Positions 1 to 8,369 are shown, numbered from the stretch's first letter. The stretch is DNA of 41,069 bases from Natrialba aegyptia DSM 13077 (GCF_000337535.1 NZ_AOIP01000054.1:1-41069), one strand, 5' to 3'. The notes: generated from the letters alone by a model not told the origin. Translations and numbers: made by a program.

Positions 1-2
1 AG

Positions 3-1610
3 TTGGCGAGACTAATGCCCGATACCGCCGAACGAATCACCGACGACGGTAATACCGAAGACGTCCCCGTGGACGAACTCTCCGAGGGCGACCTGGTGCT
101 CGTCCGGCCGGGCGCGAGCGTCCCCGCCGACGGCGTCGTCGAGAAGGGCGATTCGGACGTCGAGGAATCGATGATAACGGGTGAGTCGAAACCGGTTTCG
201 AAAGAACCTGGCGACGAGGTCATCGGCGGTACCATCAACGGCGACGGCAGTCTCCGCGTGCGCGTCGGTGCGACCGGCGAGGAGACCACGCTCGCGGGCA
301 TCATGCGACTGGTCGAGGAAGCCCAGCAGAGCAAATCCAAGACTCAGGTGTTGGCTGACAGAGCGGCGGGGTGGCTGTTTTACGTCGCGCTCGGGACGGC
401 TGTCGTGACGGCACTCGCGTGGACAGTCGCAGTCTCGTTCGATGCGACCGTGATCGAACGTGTCGTCACGGTACTCGTCATCGCCTGCCCACACGCCCTC
501 GGACTCGCCATCCCGTTGGTCGTCGCGATCAATACGTCACTCGCGGCTCGCAACGGGATGCTCGTCCGTGATCGGATCGCGATGGAGGACGCTCGGAATC
601 TGGACGCCATCATCTTTGACAAGACCGGGACGCTCACCGAGGGCGAGCACGGCGTCGTCGATATGGCGACCGGCGATGGCGTCGACGAGGACGACGCACT
701 CGCCTTGGCGGCAGCCGTCGAGAGTGACTCCGAGCATATGATCGCGCGAGCCATCCGCGAGGCAGCCGACGAGCGTGGTCTTAGCGCATCTGACGCGAGT
801 GACTTCGAGGCGATTAAAGGCAAGGGTGTCCGCGCGAGCGTCGGCGGAAACGAGGTGTACGTCGGCGGGCCGAACCTGTTAACCCAACTCGATAGCGAGA
901 TTCCAGACAACTTTCAACAATTCGCTGACGAGGCCGGCGAGGACGCCCAGACCGTGGTGTATCTCATTCGCGACGGAGAGTTGATCGCCGCGTTCGCGAT
1001 GGCCGACGTGATCCGCGAGGAGAGTTTCCGCGTCGTCGACGCCCTCAAAGATCTAGGCATCGAGGTGGCGATGCTGACCGGTGACTCCCAGGACGTCGCC
1101 GAAGCTGTTGCTGACGAACTAGGCATCGATACCGTGTTCGCGGAGGTCCTCCCCGAAGACAAAGACAAGAAAGTCCAGGAACTCCAAGACCAGGGGAAGC
1201 TCGTGGGAATGGTCGGTGACGGCGTCAACGACGCACCGGCGCTGACGCGGGCCGATATCGGCATCGCTATTGGTAGCGGCACGGACGTTGCCGTCCAGTC
1301 GGCGGACGTCATCCTCGTCCAGAACAACCCGATGGACGTGGTCCGGCTCGTGAAACTCAGTAAGGCGAGCTACCGGAAGATGCAGGAGAACATCGTGTGG
1401 GCCGCCGGATACAACGTCTTCGCACTCCCGCTTGCAGCGGGTATCCTTGCGCCGGTCGGGATCCTCTTGTCGCCTGCCGTTGGTGCACTCCTGATGTCGC
1501 TGAGTACGGTGATTGTCGCGATCAACGCACAATTGCTTCGGCGTGTCGACCTTTCGATTCCGGATCTCTCTGGAGTCTCATCATCCGATATCGCTCAGGC
1601 TGCAGACTGA
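3..1610 (+). CDS. Heavy-metal (copper-type) P1B ATPase, 5'-truncated by window edge
   Basis: Membrane pump that couples ATP hydrolysis to metal-ion export. The visible 535 residues show the actuator TGES (59-62), the membrane CPH metal motif (162-164, typical of CopB-type pumps rather than the CPC of CopA), the phosphorylation site DKTGT (206-210), TGDS (359-362) and the hinge GDGVND (405-410). Membrane pairs lie near 118-175 and 460-510. The frame is open at the window edge, so the N-terminal metal-binding region and first helices lie outside; the TTG at base 3 is not a real start. The nucleotide-domain HP motif reads SEHM (243-246) instead of SEHP. Family assignment is certain; the metal (Cu+, Cu2+ or other) is inferred from CPH. 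Confidence 0.95.
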   Translation: MARLMPDTAERITDDGNTEDVPVDELSEGDLVLVRPGASVPADGVVEKGDSDVEESMITGESKPVSKEPGDEVIGGTINGDGSLRVRVGATGEETTLAGIMRLVEEAQQSKSKTQVLADRAAGWLFYVALGTAVVTALAWTVAVSFDATVIERVVTVLVIACPHALGLAIPLVVAINTSLAARNGMLVRDRIAMEDARNLDAIIFDKTGTLTEGEHGVVDMATGDGVDEDDALALAAAVESDSEHMIARAIREAADERGLSASDASDFEAIKGKGVRASVGGNEVYVGGPNLLTQLDSEIPDNFQQFADEAGEDAQTVVYLIRDGELIAAFAMADVIREESFRVVDALKDLGIEVAMLTGDSQDVAEAVADELGIDTVFAEVLPEDKDKKVQELQDQGKLVGMVGDGVNDAPALTRADIGIAIGSGTDVAVQSADVILVQNNPMDVVRLVKLSKASYRKMQENIVWAAGYNVFALPLAAGILAPVGILLSPAVGALLMSLSTVIVAINAQLLRRVDLSIPDLSGVSSSDIAQAAD

Positions 1611-1620
1611 GCATATCTGC

Positions 1621-1888
1621 CTTTCAGTTGAGGGTGTAGAACTGTTCGAAAACCCGGAGTTCCGTAATTCCGTCGAGCACGGCGACGTCGATGTGACGGT
1701 GAGGGTCGGCATTTCGGACACGGGTACTGGTCCTCGGGTCCTTCGCAGTCGCGGCTCCGCTCGTGCTCGTCTTTACTCGGTTTTGGTCGCTGCCACTGCT
1801 CGTCGCGCTCTTCCTCACTGGATTTGCGGTCCAGCTGACGTTCGGCCTGTCCTTTACATACATCCGCGAGGCATACGTTCTAGTTTAA
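1621..1888 (+). pseudogene. Frameshifted small membrane-protein gene
   Basis: A protein-like reading runs in one frame to about base 1700 (acidic, containing VELFENPEF and EHGDVDVTV). It continues after a one-base shift near 1702 as two hydrophobic segments (FAVAAPLVLVF and LPLLVALFLTGFAVQL) ending IREAYVLV before TAA at 1886-1888. Removing one base around 1702 restores roughly 88 codons. I do not recognise the family. It lies just downstream of the metal ATPase, so a metal-related role is possible but unsupported. The frameshift could be a sequencing error. Confidence 0.4.
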
Positions 1889-2044
1889 GAGGTCGGATCG
1901 ACACGGTGGCCACTCAGAGAGTCCCAATCTGCGTTCGATGGGCTACTGTGACGAGTAAGATATAGCTTTCTCAGCAGAACGTGCTGTCCTCCGGAACGGT
2001 TCTCCGACAAACTCCTCTGCTGTCCCCTCAGCGAACGATCTTCG

Positions 2045-3459
2045 ACTCAGCTATCGCTCGCTGCTGTGGACAACCATCGCCGTCGATGAATCAAGCGAGC
2101 TCGCGCACGAACGCGCCGTGTTGTACGTCCTCGATCAGCGAGGGGCGGTGTGGGTTCGGGTCGATGGCCGCCGCAAGCAACAGCTCCAGTAAGTTCTTCT
2201 CCGGCGGGTCGTACCCATGGTACTGCGCGACCCGCTGGAGAATCAAGCCGCCGTACCGACTGAACACGCGAGACCACCGCAGCCGAGGGATACGGGACGG
2301 ATCATCGCCGTCGTCACCCGCTGCGTCTCCGTCGACGATCTCTCGGAGGAGATCGAGCAGCACGCGGCTCACCACCAGCGAAATCAGCGCCACTAAGATC
2401 AGCGCTTCCACCGCAATCGAATTGCTCGTCGGAATCTGGTCGAGGTTGTATGTCGATTTCAGCTCCTTGAACAGCAGTTCGACTTCCCAGCGCGCTCGAT
2501 ATAGTTGGGCGATATCGGACGCACTGTAGTCCGCTACCGGCAGGTTTGTCACGTAGAAGTGGTACTTTTCGGCTTCCTCGTTCCAGACCCCGACGACGCG
2601 GAAGGTACGGATCGCGCCGCTACGTGAGCCGTTGTACGAACGACGGCGGAACGACACCTCAGCACGGACATCGATCACGTCTCGATGAAGATCATCGAGA
2701 ACTGCATGCAGCTTCTCGCCCGTCAGGGAGACCGTGTTCCCGCGCCAGTCTCTGAGTTCCTCAACGATCCGCGGATTCGCGTTCGGCTTGAGCCGTGTGA
2801 CGAACCAGCCCTTGTTGGCATCGATCAGGTCCATCGTCCGATAGTCGAAAAAGCCCTGATCGTACAGCAGGAGCGACCCGGTGAGCCACTGGCCGGTCGA
2901 AAGCCGGGTGCTCTCGTGGGTGCGCGCGTCAGTAATCGAGAACTGCGTCGGCAACCCGGTCGAGACGGACTCAACGACGTGGAGTTTCGCCCCTGCGTGG
3001 TCGTCACCGTAACCGGGAAACGATTCGATTAGCGACTGATACAATGCAACGACGGTCGTATCCGGGATGAGAACGTCGCGGAAGCGGGCGAACCGGCCGT
3101 CGAGGCAGTCAGTGGACTGCGAGAGATCTCCGAGAGCGTGGTCGAGGACCTCACGGAGAAACGCAGTGAGCGATTCCGCGAACCACCCGTGAAACGGGGC
3201 ATACGTCAGGCTGAGTTCACCGCCCACACACTGGAGGTAGCTCTGACGGAATGCCTCTATCGAGCGGTCCCCGCCGACGGCGAAGCCGAGCGTGAGCGCC
3301 CAGAATAGCGCGGCTGCATCGAGCTTCCGCCGTCGCTCGACGAGGCCAGTCGCACGAGCCAGCGCGCGCAACCGCTCGGCGGGAAAGGCTCTCGTGAGCC
3401 GGTGTTCGATCACCGAATCCGGTGGACGGTAGACCATTGTCGTCGGACCGTAGCTGAGT
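2045..3459 (-). mobile_element. IS4-family (ISH8-like) insertion sequence
   Basis: The transposase gene is framed by ACTCAGCTA at 2045-2053 and its inverse TAGCTGAGT at 3451-3459, with weaker matching further inward. The implied length of about 1.4 kb fits ISH8-type elements. No clear direct repeat flanks the two ends (AACGATCTTCG versus AGAATTACGC), so the ends may be imprecise or the locus rearranged after insertion. The right end falls 5 bp from the stop codon of the neighbouring gene at 3464. Confidence 0.7.
2091..3437 (-). CDS. IS4-family transposase (ISH8 group)
   Basis: DDE transposase of 448 residues. Catalytic candidates are D126 (IPDTTVV), D193 (LYDQGFFDY) and E320 inside the IS4 signature Y313-x2-R316-x3-E320-x6-K327 (YRARWEVELLFKELK). 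The start at 3437 (MVYRPPDSVIEH) was chosen because it matches the N-terminus I recall for ISH8-type transposases and lies inside the inverted repeats; the frame is open 18 codons further upstream across the IS end. No disabling mutation is visible, so the element could be active. Confidence 0.92.
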   Translation of the reverse strand: MVYRPPDSVIEHRLTRAFPAERLRALARATGLVERRRKLDAAALFWALTLGFAVGGDRSIEAFRQSYLQCVGGELSLTYAPFHGWFAESLTAFLREVLDHALGDLSQSTDCLDGRFARFRDVLIPDTTVVALYQSLIESFPGYGDDHAGAKLHVVESVSTGLPTQFSITDARTHESTRLSTGQWLTGSLLLYDQGFFDYRTMDLIDANKGWFVTRLKPNANPRIVEELRDWRGNTVSLTGEKLHAVLDDLHRDVIDVRAEVSFRRRSYNGSRSGAIRTFRVVGVWNEEAEKYHFYVTNLPVADYSASDIAQLYRARWEVELLFKELKSTYNLDQIPTSNSIAVEALILVALISLVVSRVLLDLLREIVDGDAAGDDGDDPSRIPRLRWSRVFSRYGGLILQRVAQYHGYDPPEKNLLELLLAAAIDPNPHRPSLIEDVQHGAFVRELA

Positions 3460-3463
3460 AGAA

Positions 3464-4021
3464 TTACGCTCGCCAGTCGTCGTGGAGCCACTGCTCGGTC
3501 TGCCGTCTGCTCATATCGTCATTCCATATGATGTCGCGCTCGAACGTGATGACTTCGTTCTCTGGACCGATGATCACCCACGCATACGTTCCCGTGGGAT
3601 CGCGGCATTTCACCTTCATCCCACTGATGACTACCTCGTGGCCGTCAGTCGTGATCGTCTCGTCGTGTGGTTCGATCCATAGGACATCGAGCGTCCCGTC
3701 GAGGTCAGGCGCAGCCTCTGCGATGAACTCATCGGCGACATCTCGTGCGGTCCCTCTATCCGGAAGATCGCCGCCGGCAAGCCGCGCCTGCATTCGCGTC
3801 ACGCCCAAGAGGCGCGATGTCTCCGCATCGGCGACGAAACTGACGTGTTCGCCACCGAAACCGATGTTGTGACCGTCTGCCCGCTCGTGTCGAAAGACCC
3901 AGACGGGACGCTCATCCTGCGTCACCCGGCTGGCGTCTACGAGGGAGTAGTCCGTCGGCACCGAGACGAAGGTGGTTGCTACTTCGAGTGCTTCGGTATC
4001 GTACGATGGTTGCTGTGTCAT
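3464..4021 (-). CDS. Conserved-looking hypothetical protein (185 aa)
   Basis: Soluble acidic protein starting MTQQPSYDTEAL at 4021. The frame is open further upstream but there it overlaps the end of the MFS gene, so the internal ATG 38 nt after the MFS stop is preferred. It has alternating beta-strand-like segments (GHEVVISGMKVKCRD, GTYAWVIIGPENEVITF) and no signal peptide or membrane helix. Gene order suggests an operon with the upstream MFS exporter. Its stop codon lies 5 bp from the IS4 element end, so its last residues may have been altered by the insertion. I do not recognise the family. Confidence 0.7.
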   Translation of the reverse strand: MTQQPSYDTEALEVATTFVSVPTDYSLVDASRVTQDERPVWVFRHERADGHNIGFGGEHVSFVADAETSRLLGVTRMQARLAGGDLPDRGTARDVADEFIAEAAPDLDGTLDVLWIEPHDETITTDGHEVVISGMKVKCRDPTGTYAWVIIGPENEVITFERDIIWNDDMSRRQTEQWLHDDWRA

Positions 4022-4058
4022 TATGTTCGATATTGTTCTGTGTCTGTATTCGTGTCCA

Positions 4059-5267
4059 CTATGCGTTCCGTGGTGTGGGGTCGTCCGCCAGCTGTGGTGC
4101 GGTTCCGTTGCGACCGAGCGCGAGTACGCCCGCGGCGAATAACAGAACGACCGCAAGCACGCCACAGAGACCAACGAACCCTATCGGTTGCAGATACGTT
4201 GCGACGAGCGGCCCGAGACTCGCTCCGATGAACAGAATGCACATGTACAGTGCAACTGCTGCGCCACGGGCCGACGCTGCCGTTTCACCGACGAAGCTGA
4301 TGAGCGAAGGCACCGCCGCTGCGATCCCCGTGACGAAGACGACGCTTCCGATGACGAGCATTGTCAGCGATCCCGCGACGGCTTCAAGCCCGAGACCACC
4401 AGCGGCGAGAATGAGTCCGCTGATGACGACGCGAGCGCTTCCATAACGGGCGACCAGTCGCCCTGCGAGTGGTGAGAGTACCATTCCGGGAATACCGGCC
4501 ACACGCACGAGCAGGAGTTGCTCCGGTCCGATGCCAAAGGTCGTCTGAAGGTAGGGTGCGAGGCCACTGTACATCCCGACGAATGTGAATAGCAGGGTGA
4601 ACGCGGCGAAGTAGGCCGCGAGGAGGACGCGATTCTGCAACAACCGGCCCATCCGTGCATACACCGTCCGGAGACTGGTGGCCGACTCGCCAGCCGCGCC
4701 CGCGCTTTGCGGGAGTACGTAGAGGAGCACGACGAACGCTCCATAGACCGCGGCGAGTCCCCAGAATACCCATTCCCATCCGACTGCCAGCGTCACAGCG
4801 TCGGCGTAGACCTGTCCGACGATCCCGGCGACGAGAAAGCCCGTCGTCACCACGGCGATCCCGGTGGCGCGACTCGATGCCGGAAGAACTTCGCCGAGAT
4901 ATGCGAGGGCAGCAGGGGCGAAGGTCGCAGCGGCGATTCCCTGTACAATGCGAAGCCCAACGAGAACCTCATATGAGGGACTGAATCCGACCGCGAGCGT
5001 CGAGAGCGCGAGCGCGAACAGGCCGGGTACCATGATCGTCTTCCGGCCATATCGGTCGGAGAGCGGTCCAAAGACGAGGAAGCCACCGGCGTAGGCGAGA
5101 CCGAAGGCGGTTCCGAGCCACGATGCTTGAGTCTGTGAAACGCCGAAGAGGCGTTGCATCGTAGGGACCAGCGGAATCGAGACGTACAGCTCCGAGACCA
5201 CCACGAGTCCGGTCAAAGCGAGAATCGCAACCGTCGCCGCCGCGCCGAGTCGGTTCCGTACGCTCAT
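4059..5267 (-). CDS. MFS transporter, drug-efflux type
   Basis: Proton-coupled exporter of the major facilitator superfamily, 402 residues with about 12 hydrophobic helices. The loop 2-3 signature GPLSDRYGRKTIM lies near residues 67-79, and a second-half counterpart GRLVARYGSARVV is visible. The N-terminus SELYVSIPLVPTMQRLFGVS resembles YnfM-like multidrug or metabolite exporters. It is divergent from the HxlR regulator at 5581, and the 313-bp spacer carries two GTGCGA palindromes, so repression by that regulator is likely. The substrate cannot be read from sequence. Confidence 0.9.
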   Translation of the reverse strand: MSVRNRLGAAATVAILALTGLVVVSELYVSIPLVPTMQRLFGVSQTQASWLGTAFGLAYAGGFLVFGPLSDRYGRKTIMVPGLFALALSTLAVGFSPSYEVLVGLRIVQGIAAATFAPAALAYLGEVLPASSRATGIAVVTTGFLVAGIVGQVYADAVTLAVGWEWVFWGLAAVYGAFVVLLYVLPQSAGAAGESATSLRTVYARMGRLLQNRVLLAAYFAAFTLLFTFVGMYSGLAPYLQTTFGIGPEQLLLVRVAGIPGMVLSPLAGRLVARYGSARVVISGLILAAGGLGLEAVAGSLTMLVIGSVVFVTGIAAAVPSLISFVGETAASARGAAVALYMCILFIGASLGPLVATYLQPIGFVGLCGVLAVVLLFAAGVLALGRNGTAPQLADDPTPRNA

Positions 5268-5440
5268 CGGTGTTCTCCCGTCATCCGATGGTGATTCAGG
5301 AAATCGTTCAATACTGGCCGTATCAGCGGCCAGCGTCGGTTGTCCATGCGTTTGCGTCGAGGTTCGATGGAGTCTGACATCGGCAAATCCGGCTACGATG
5401 CTCGTGGGTATAAGCAGTCAAGTTCGTGACATAGTACCGA

Positions 5441-5456
5441 GTGCGAGCGCTCGCAC
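5441..5456. promoter_or_regulatory. 16-bp perfect palindrome, putative HxlR operator 1
   Basis: GTGCGAGCGCTCGCAC is a perfect palindrome between the divergent MFS and HxlR genes. It shares both half-sites GTGCGA/TCGCAC with the site at 5564-5578. A TATA-like TTATACC on the minus strand (about 5407-5413) lies 30 bp away and could serve the MFS gene. I infer binding by the adjacent HxlR protein. Confidence 0.6.
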
Positions 5457-5563
5457 CGGGTGCTGGTGTTCGCATTCATTCACACTTGAGCACAGCCAGT
5501 ACTCGAAAACCGGCTACAACCCAACAGGCCATAATCTTCCTCCTCCCACCGCTACGCTTTTAG

Positions 5564-5578
5564 GTGCGAGAATCGCAC
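5564..5578. promoter_or_regulatory. Palindrome GTGCGA-GAA-TCGCAC, putative HxlR operator 2
   Basis: A perfect 6-bp inverted repeat with a 3-bp spacer, ending 2 nt before the HxlR ATG. A TATA-like CTTTTAG (5557-5563) sits directly upstream, about 27 nt from the second in-frame ATG at 5587. A protein bound here would cover the transcription start, which fits autorepression. Confidence 0.65.
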
Positions 5579-5580
5579 TA

Positions 5581-5961
5581 ATGGGTATGACGGACAGTAT
5601 CCACAATGCTGAAAAAACAGAAGCAAGCACTCTCGTCGACTCAGCAGAAGACAAGTACCTCGGTGTGGGGGAGAAGCGAGAGTTGTTCAATCTCCTCGGG
5701 AGGGCTCACACGATGGAGATCATCCATGTGTTCGTCCACGATCCCGGTCCGTGGCGGTTCAACGAACTACGTGAAGTCTTAGACGTTTCGCAGAACACGC
5801 TATCAGCACGGCTGAGTGAACTTCTCGAAGCGAATCTGCTCACACGTCAGTCATACGACGAAATCCCGCCGCGAGTCGAATATCGAGCGACGGAAAAGCT
5901 CACAGACCTCCGACCGATGTTTCAGCACCTCTCGGAGTGGGCGGAGCAGTATAATCACTAG
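5581..5961 (+). CDS. HxlR/winged-helix transcriptional regulator
   Basis: DNA-binding protein of 126 residues. The winged helix covers LLGRAHTMEIIHVF, RFNELREVLDVSQNTLSARL (recognition helix) and the wing QSYDEIPPRVEYRATEKL. It is closely similar to the regulator at 12350-12685, with which it shares YDEIPPRVEY, so the two are paralogues. The start is 5581 or the in-frame ATG at 5587; upstream codons cross the palindrome and promoter and are unlikely to be translated. It probably controls itself and the divergent MFS exporter through the GTGCGA palindromes. The ligand is unknown; no cysteine is evident in this short protein. Confidence 0.88.
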   Translation: MGMTDSIHNAEKTEASTLVDSAEDKYLGVGEKRELFNLLGRAHTMEIIHVFVHDPGPWRFNELREVLDVSQNTLSARLSELLEANLLTRQSYDEIPPRVEYRATEKLTDLRPMFQHLSEWAEQYNH

Positions 5962-6075
5962 AGAGATCTGCGCTCTTGTGAGAATTTCTTAGACCACAGT
6001 CCATCATAGATAACAGAACGATTCGTCTCTATCTGTTGGGCAACAGTCTCCGCTCCTGACAGACTTAAACTAGAA

Positions 6076-6285
6076 CCCATGATCCGCGAGGTGGTTGATT
6101 CGCGGGTCGCCGCGACAGCGGTCGCGTTCCAGACGAGTATTGGGTTGGCAGGCGCGTTCCTTGCCCCGATTGCAGGCGGTATTGTTGTTGACCAAGCCGG
6201 ATTCGATACTGCCTTCTTACTCGCTGGAATCCTCGCTATCTTCGGGATTGCAGTCGCATGGGTCGCACCAGAACCGAGATCGTAG
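6076..6285 (+). pseudogene. C-terminal remnant of an MFS transporter
   Basis: About 68 residues corresponding to the last two helices of an MFS carrier (QTSIGLAGAFLAPIAGGIVVD, then FLLAGILAIFGIAVAWVAPE). No N-terminal part is present upstream and there is no plausible promoter. It is a leftover of a deleted gene, perhaps after replacement by the region to its left. Confidence 0.75.
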
Positions 6286-6354
6286 CTAGATGTGTCCTCT
6301 ACCGATAGTTTGTCGAGGCTGCTAAGATTCCTGATCTGATGACTGAGCCGTCCC

Positions 6355-6510
6355 TCATCCCGTCGTAATTTTGTCCCCGATCCAGAGGAGTACCAGGAAG
6401 GGGAGAAGAGGGAGGAGCAAGATAACCAACGGAGCAGCGACTAGATACCCAATCATACTCATTTCAGTGTTCGAGCTGTCTGTCCGAGTCCGACTCACTG
6501 ATCTGGTCAT
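6355..6510 (-). CDS. Possible small single-span membrane protein (51 aa)
   Basis: A short frame with a polar N-terminus (MTRSVSRTRTDSSNTEM) and one hydrophobic stretch, VAAPLVILLLPLLPFLVLLW, then a charged tail. A second start at ATG 17 would leave only the membrane segment. Such miniproteins are common in haloarchaea. Support is limited to composition and the clean helix, with no recognised family. Confidence 0.4.
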   Translation of the reverse strand: MTRSVSRTRTDSSNTEMSMIGYLVAAPLVILLLPLLPFLVLLWIGDKITTG

Positions 6511-6847
6511 ACACGATACTACGCGCCCCTACACCAAAAATTGACTGATTGATTAGCCCCTAATACTGGTTTTCAGAGCCAGAAATCCATATTTTGCTCT
6601 TAGGATTCAGATATAACTGATTAACCAGTTAGCACCTTTTTATCGCAACGTGAGGGAATTCCCCCGCGTTCGCGGGGAGGAGGTCAAGTGGTAGTATCGA
6701 GATGTCACAGAACACGCCACATATGTTAGCGCGTCGAGTTTCGAATTGCTCGATACAGGTCGTGTAGTGACTATATGTGAGGGGCTTGTGGATCTGGGGA
6801 ACATCGTCTCGGAGCACTCAAGAGACTCGTTCTCGTAGGACGAGTAA
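6511..6847. other. Intergenic region before the TRIC gene
   Basis: AT-rich from 6540 to 6650, then it contains the IS605-type right-end hairpin (listed separately). A 5-bp inverted repeat CTCGT/ACGAG near 6827-6845 sits just before the next start codon. No further gene is supported. Confidence 0.5.
6650..6689 (+). mobile_element. Solo right end of an IS200/IS605-type element (TnpB/omega-RNA 3' end)
   Basis: A strong hairpin CCCCGCG-TT-CGCGGGG (6662-6677) is preceded by GGGAATTC and followed by AGGAGGTCAA. From memory, haloarchaeal IS200/IS605 and IS1341-type elements end in a GC-rich hairpin plus GGAGGATGTCAA or a close variant, which is also the 3' end of the TnpB guide RNA. No tnpB or tnpA frame lies upstream; that stretch is AT-rich and non-coding. 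It is therefore read as a solo end or decayed element. Confidence 0.55.
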
Positions 6848-7492
6848 ATGGATCAGGACCTTCTCGCAGTCTTGTTTGGTGATCCATTTGCGGTGATGAA
6901 CACGATCGGTTTGATCGCGTTCGCGTTCGTCGGTTCATCGAAGGCGATCCGTGAAGAATTCGACGTGCTCGGGATTACCATCGTTGGGTTGGCAATGGCA
7001 TTTGCTGGTGGAGTGACACGCGATCTTCTCGTGACACGGGTTCCATTAGCACTTCAGTCCCCAATCGAAATCAGTCTCGGACTGCTTGGCGTTGGGTTAG
7101 CAATCGTACTGAGTGTCGTCCTCACAGCTCCAGAGACGCACCCAATCGCTCTTGTCGCTGATGCGATCGGACTCGCTGCCTTTGCGACAACTGGTGCTAT
7201 CGTCGCAACTGAGACCGGTGTATCAGAATTCGGTATTATTGCTGTTGCGACAATCAACGCCGTCGGTGGTGGTGCGGTCGCAGATATTCTTCTCGACCGA
7301 TCCCCGTTCATTCTCTTCGAAGACTTCTATGCTAGCTGTGCAGTCCTGGGTGGGAGTGCATACTGGATAGTGGGAGCTCTAGGGGCAGCTGGGGGTACGG
7401 CTGCTGCGGTGTGTGCGATCGTGACCGTTGTGACTCGGTTAGCTGCGGTTACGTACGACTGGCATCTCCCGACGGTACAGAATTTAGGATAA
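6848..7492 (+). CDS. TRIC-family (UPF0126) cation channel
   Basis: Membrane protein of 214 residues with seven hydrophobic segments in two repeats, as in the prokaryotic trimeric intracellular cation (TRIC) channel family. Repeat 1 carries AGGVTRD (53-59) and repeat 2 GGGAVAD (140-146), the glycine-rich kinked-helix motifs of the family. It probably conducts K+ or similar monovalent cations across the cytoplasmic membrane. It stands alone, with unrelated neighbours. Start ATG at 6848. Confidence 0.88.
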   Translation: MDQDLLAVLFGDPFAVMNTIGLIAFAFVGSSKAIREEFDVLGITIVGLAMAFAGGVTRDLLVTRVPLALQSPIEISLGLLGVGLAIVLSVVLTAPETHPIALVADAIGLAAFATTGAIVATETGVSEFGIIAVATINAVGGGAVADILLDRSPFILFEDFYASCAVLGGSAYWIVGALGAAGGTAAAVCAIVTVVTRLAAVTYDWHLPTVQNLG

Positions 7493-7643
7493 CTAAGAGA
7501 TCGATTCTGGATAGACCTCATGTTTTCCCGGCATGATTGGCGTTTTCGTGAGAGTCCGCTGGTTCTTCAGTTCGACAGTGAAAAATATCCAGTTGTCTCC
7601 TCTCCTTGCAGGTGTTCGATATCTACCGTATTCAGCACGCGAG

Positions 7644-7937
7644 TCATCCCCTGATGGAGTACCCGTTTTCTTCGAGGAGTTCTCGGACGCGCTCCTCGTG
7701 GTCGCCCTGGAGTTCGATGTGTCCTTCTTTGACGGTGCCTCCAGTTCCGAGTGCAGATTTCAGCTCCGAAGCGAGCGACTCGCGATCGGTGTCACCTTCG
7801 AATCCTTCGATGATGACCATTGTCTTGCCATACCGACGCTCTTCACTTCGGACGGTCAGCTGTTCTGTCGCACGGTCGAGGTCAGCGAGCGGATCCTCGG
7901 GCACATCGAGATCGTCGAGCGGATCGTCGTCTGGCAC
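7644..7937 (-). CDS. SUI1/eIF1-like translation factor
   Basis: Small protein of about 97 residues related to eIF1/SUI1 (YciH). The signatures RRYGKTMVIIEGF, LGTGGTVKEGHIELQGD and the ending VRELLEENGYSI match the family, which acts in start-codon selection on the small ribosomal subunit. A GTG at 7937, shortly after the stop of the HxlR gene upstream (7954) and preceded by GGTGAG, is the preferred start. An ATG at 8012 would overlap the HxlR gene by 59 bp. It is probably co-transcribed with that regulator, which is unusual company for a translation factor. The standard eIF1 of the organism is probably elsewhere. Confidence 0.8.
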   Translation of the reverse strand: MPDDDPLDDLDVPEDPLADLDRATEQLTVRSEERRYGKTMVIIEGFEGDTDRESLASELKSALGTGGTVKEGHIELQGDHEERVRELLEENGYSIRG

Positions 7938-7953
7938 GAGTGGCTCACCGAAT

Positions 7954-8307
7954 TTACAGCCAGTCCTCTCCCCAGTCGTCGAGTGCGTCGAACACTGGAC
8001 AGAGGGCATCACCCTTCTCAGTCAGCGTGTAATAACTCGCGACCGGGGATTCGAACTCTTTGTGATTGTCGACGAATCCCTCCGCTTCCAAGTCGTCGAG
8101 CACACGCGAGAGTGTGTACGAACTGGCCCCGGTTGAGCGCTTGAGTTCGTTGAACCGCTTTTCACCGTCTCGCAGGTCGTTGAGGACGATGAGCTTCCAC
8201 TTCGCCCCCATCTCCTCGACAGCCCCGACGACGTTGCAGACATCTGCATTCCGCTGTTCGACGTCGGATTCGTGGTCGGAGTCGGCCGATTGGGGTTGGG
8301 TCGCCAT
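7954..8307 (-). CDS. HxlR-family redox-type regulator (copy 1, intact)
   Basis: Winged-helix repressor of 117 residues. The HxlR core is visible as C24NVVGAVEEMGAKWKLIVL, then RFNELKRSTGASSYTLSRVLDDL and the wing SYYTLTEKGDAL. The single N-terminal cysteine just before the first helix corresponds in position to the redox cysteine of Bacillus YodB and CatR, and a second Cys lies near the C-terminus (LCPVF). It is divergent from an SDR gene, sharing one central TATA element. I infer that it senses electrophiles such as quinones or aldehydes and represses the adjacent detoxification genes. Confidence 0.9.
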   Translation of the reverse strand: MATQPQSADSDHESDVEQRNADVCNVVGAVEEMGAKWKLIVLNDLRDGEKRFNELKRSTGASSYTLSRVLDDLEAEGFVDNHKEFESPVASYYTLTEKGDALCPVFDALDDWGEDWL

Positions 8308-8308
8308 T

Positions 8309-8363
8309 ACCTAGTTACACATTTATTGCCTGAGCTATAAATAGGTTTGGAGTCAAACTAGGT
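8309..8363. promoter_or_regulatory. Symmetric divergent promoter, copy 1
   Basis: CTATAAATAGG (8335-8345) is a near-symmetric TATA element about 30 nt from both flanking start codons (8307 minus, 8370 plus). It is flanked by inverted half-sites ACCTAGTT (8309-8316) and AACTAGGT (8356-8363). A dimeric regulator could silence both directions. Nearly the same block recurs at 9806-9860. Confidence 0.7.
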
Positions 8364-8369
8364 ATTGTA

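Noticed and set aside
380-910. Minus-strand frame of 176 codons inside the P-type ATPase
   Set aside because: Ser/Ala/Thr-rich antisense of a conserved ATPase; not a gene.
6629-6817. A 62-codon minus-strand frame across the IS605-type hairpin
   Set aside because: Composition is not haloarchaeal-like (Cys/Ile-rich, few acidic residues) and it spans an RNA-like hairpin.
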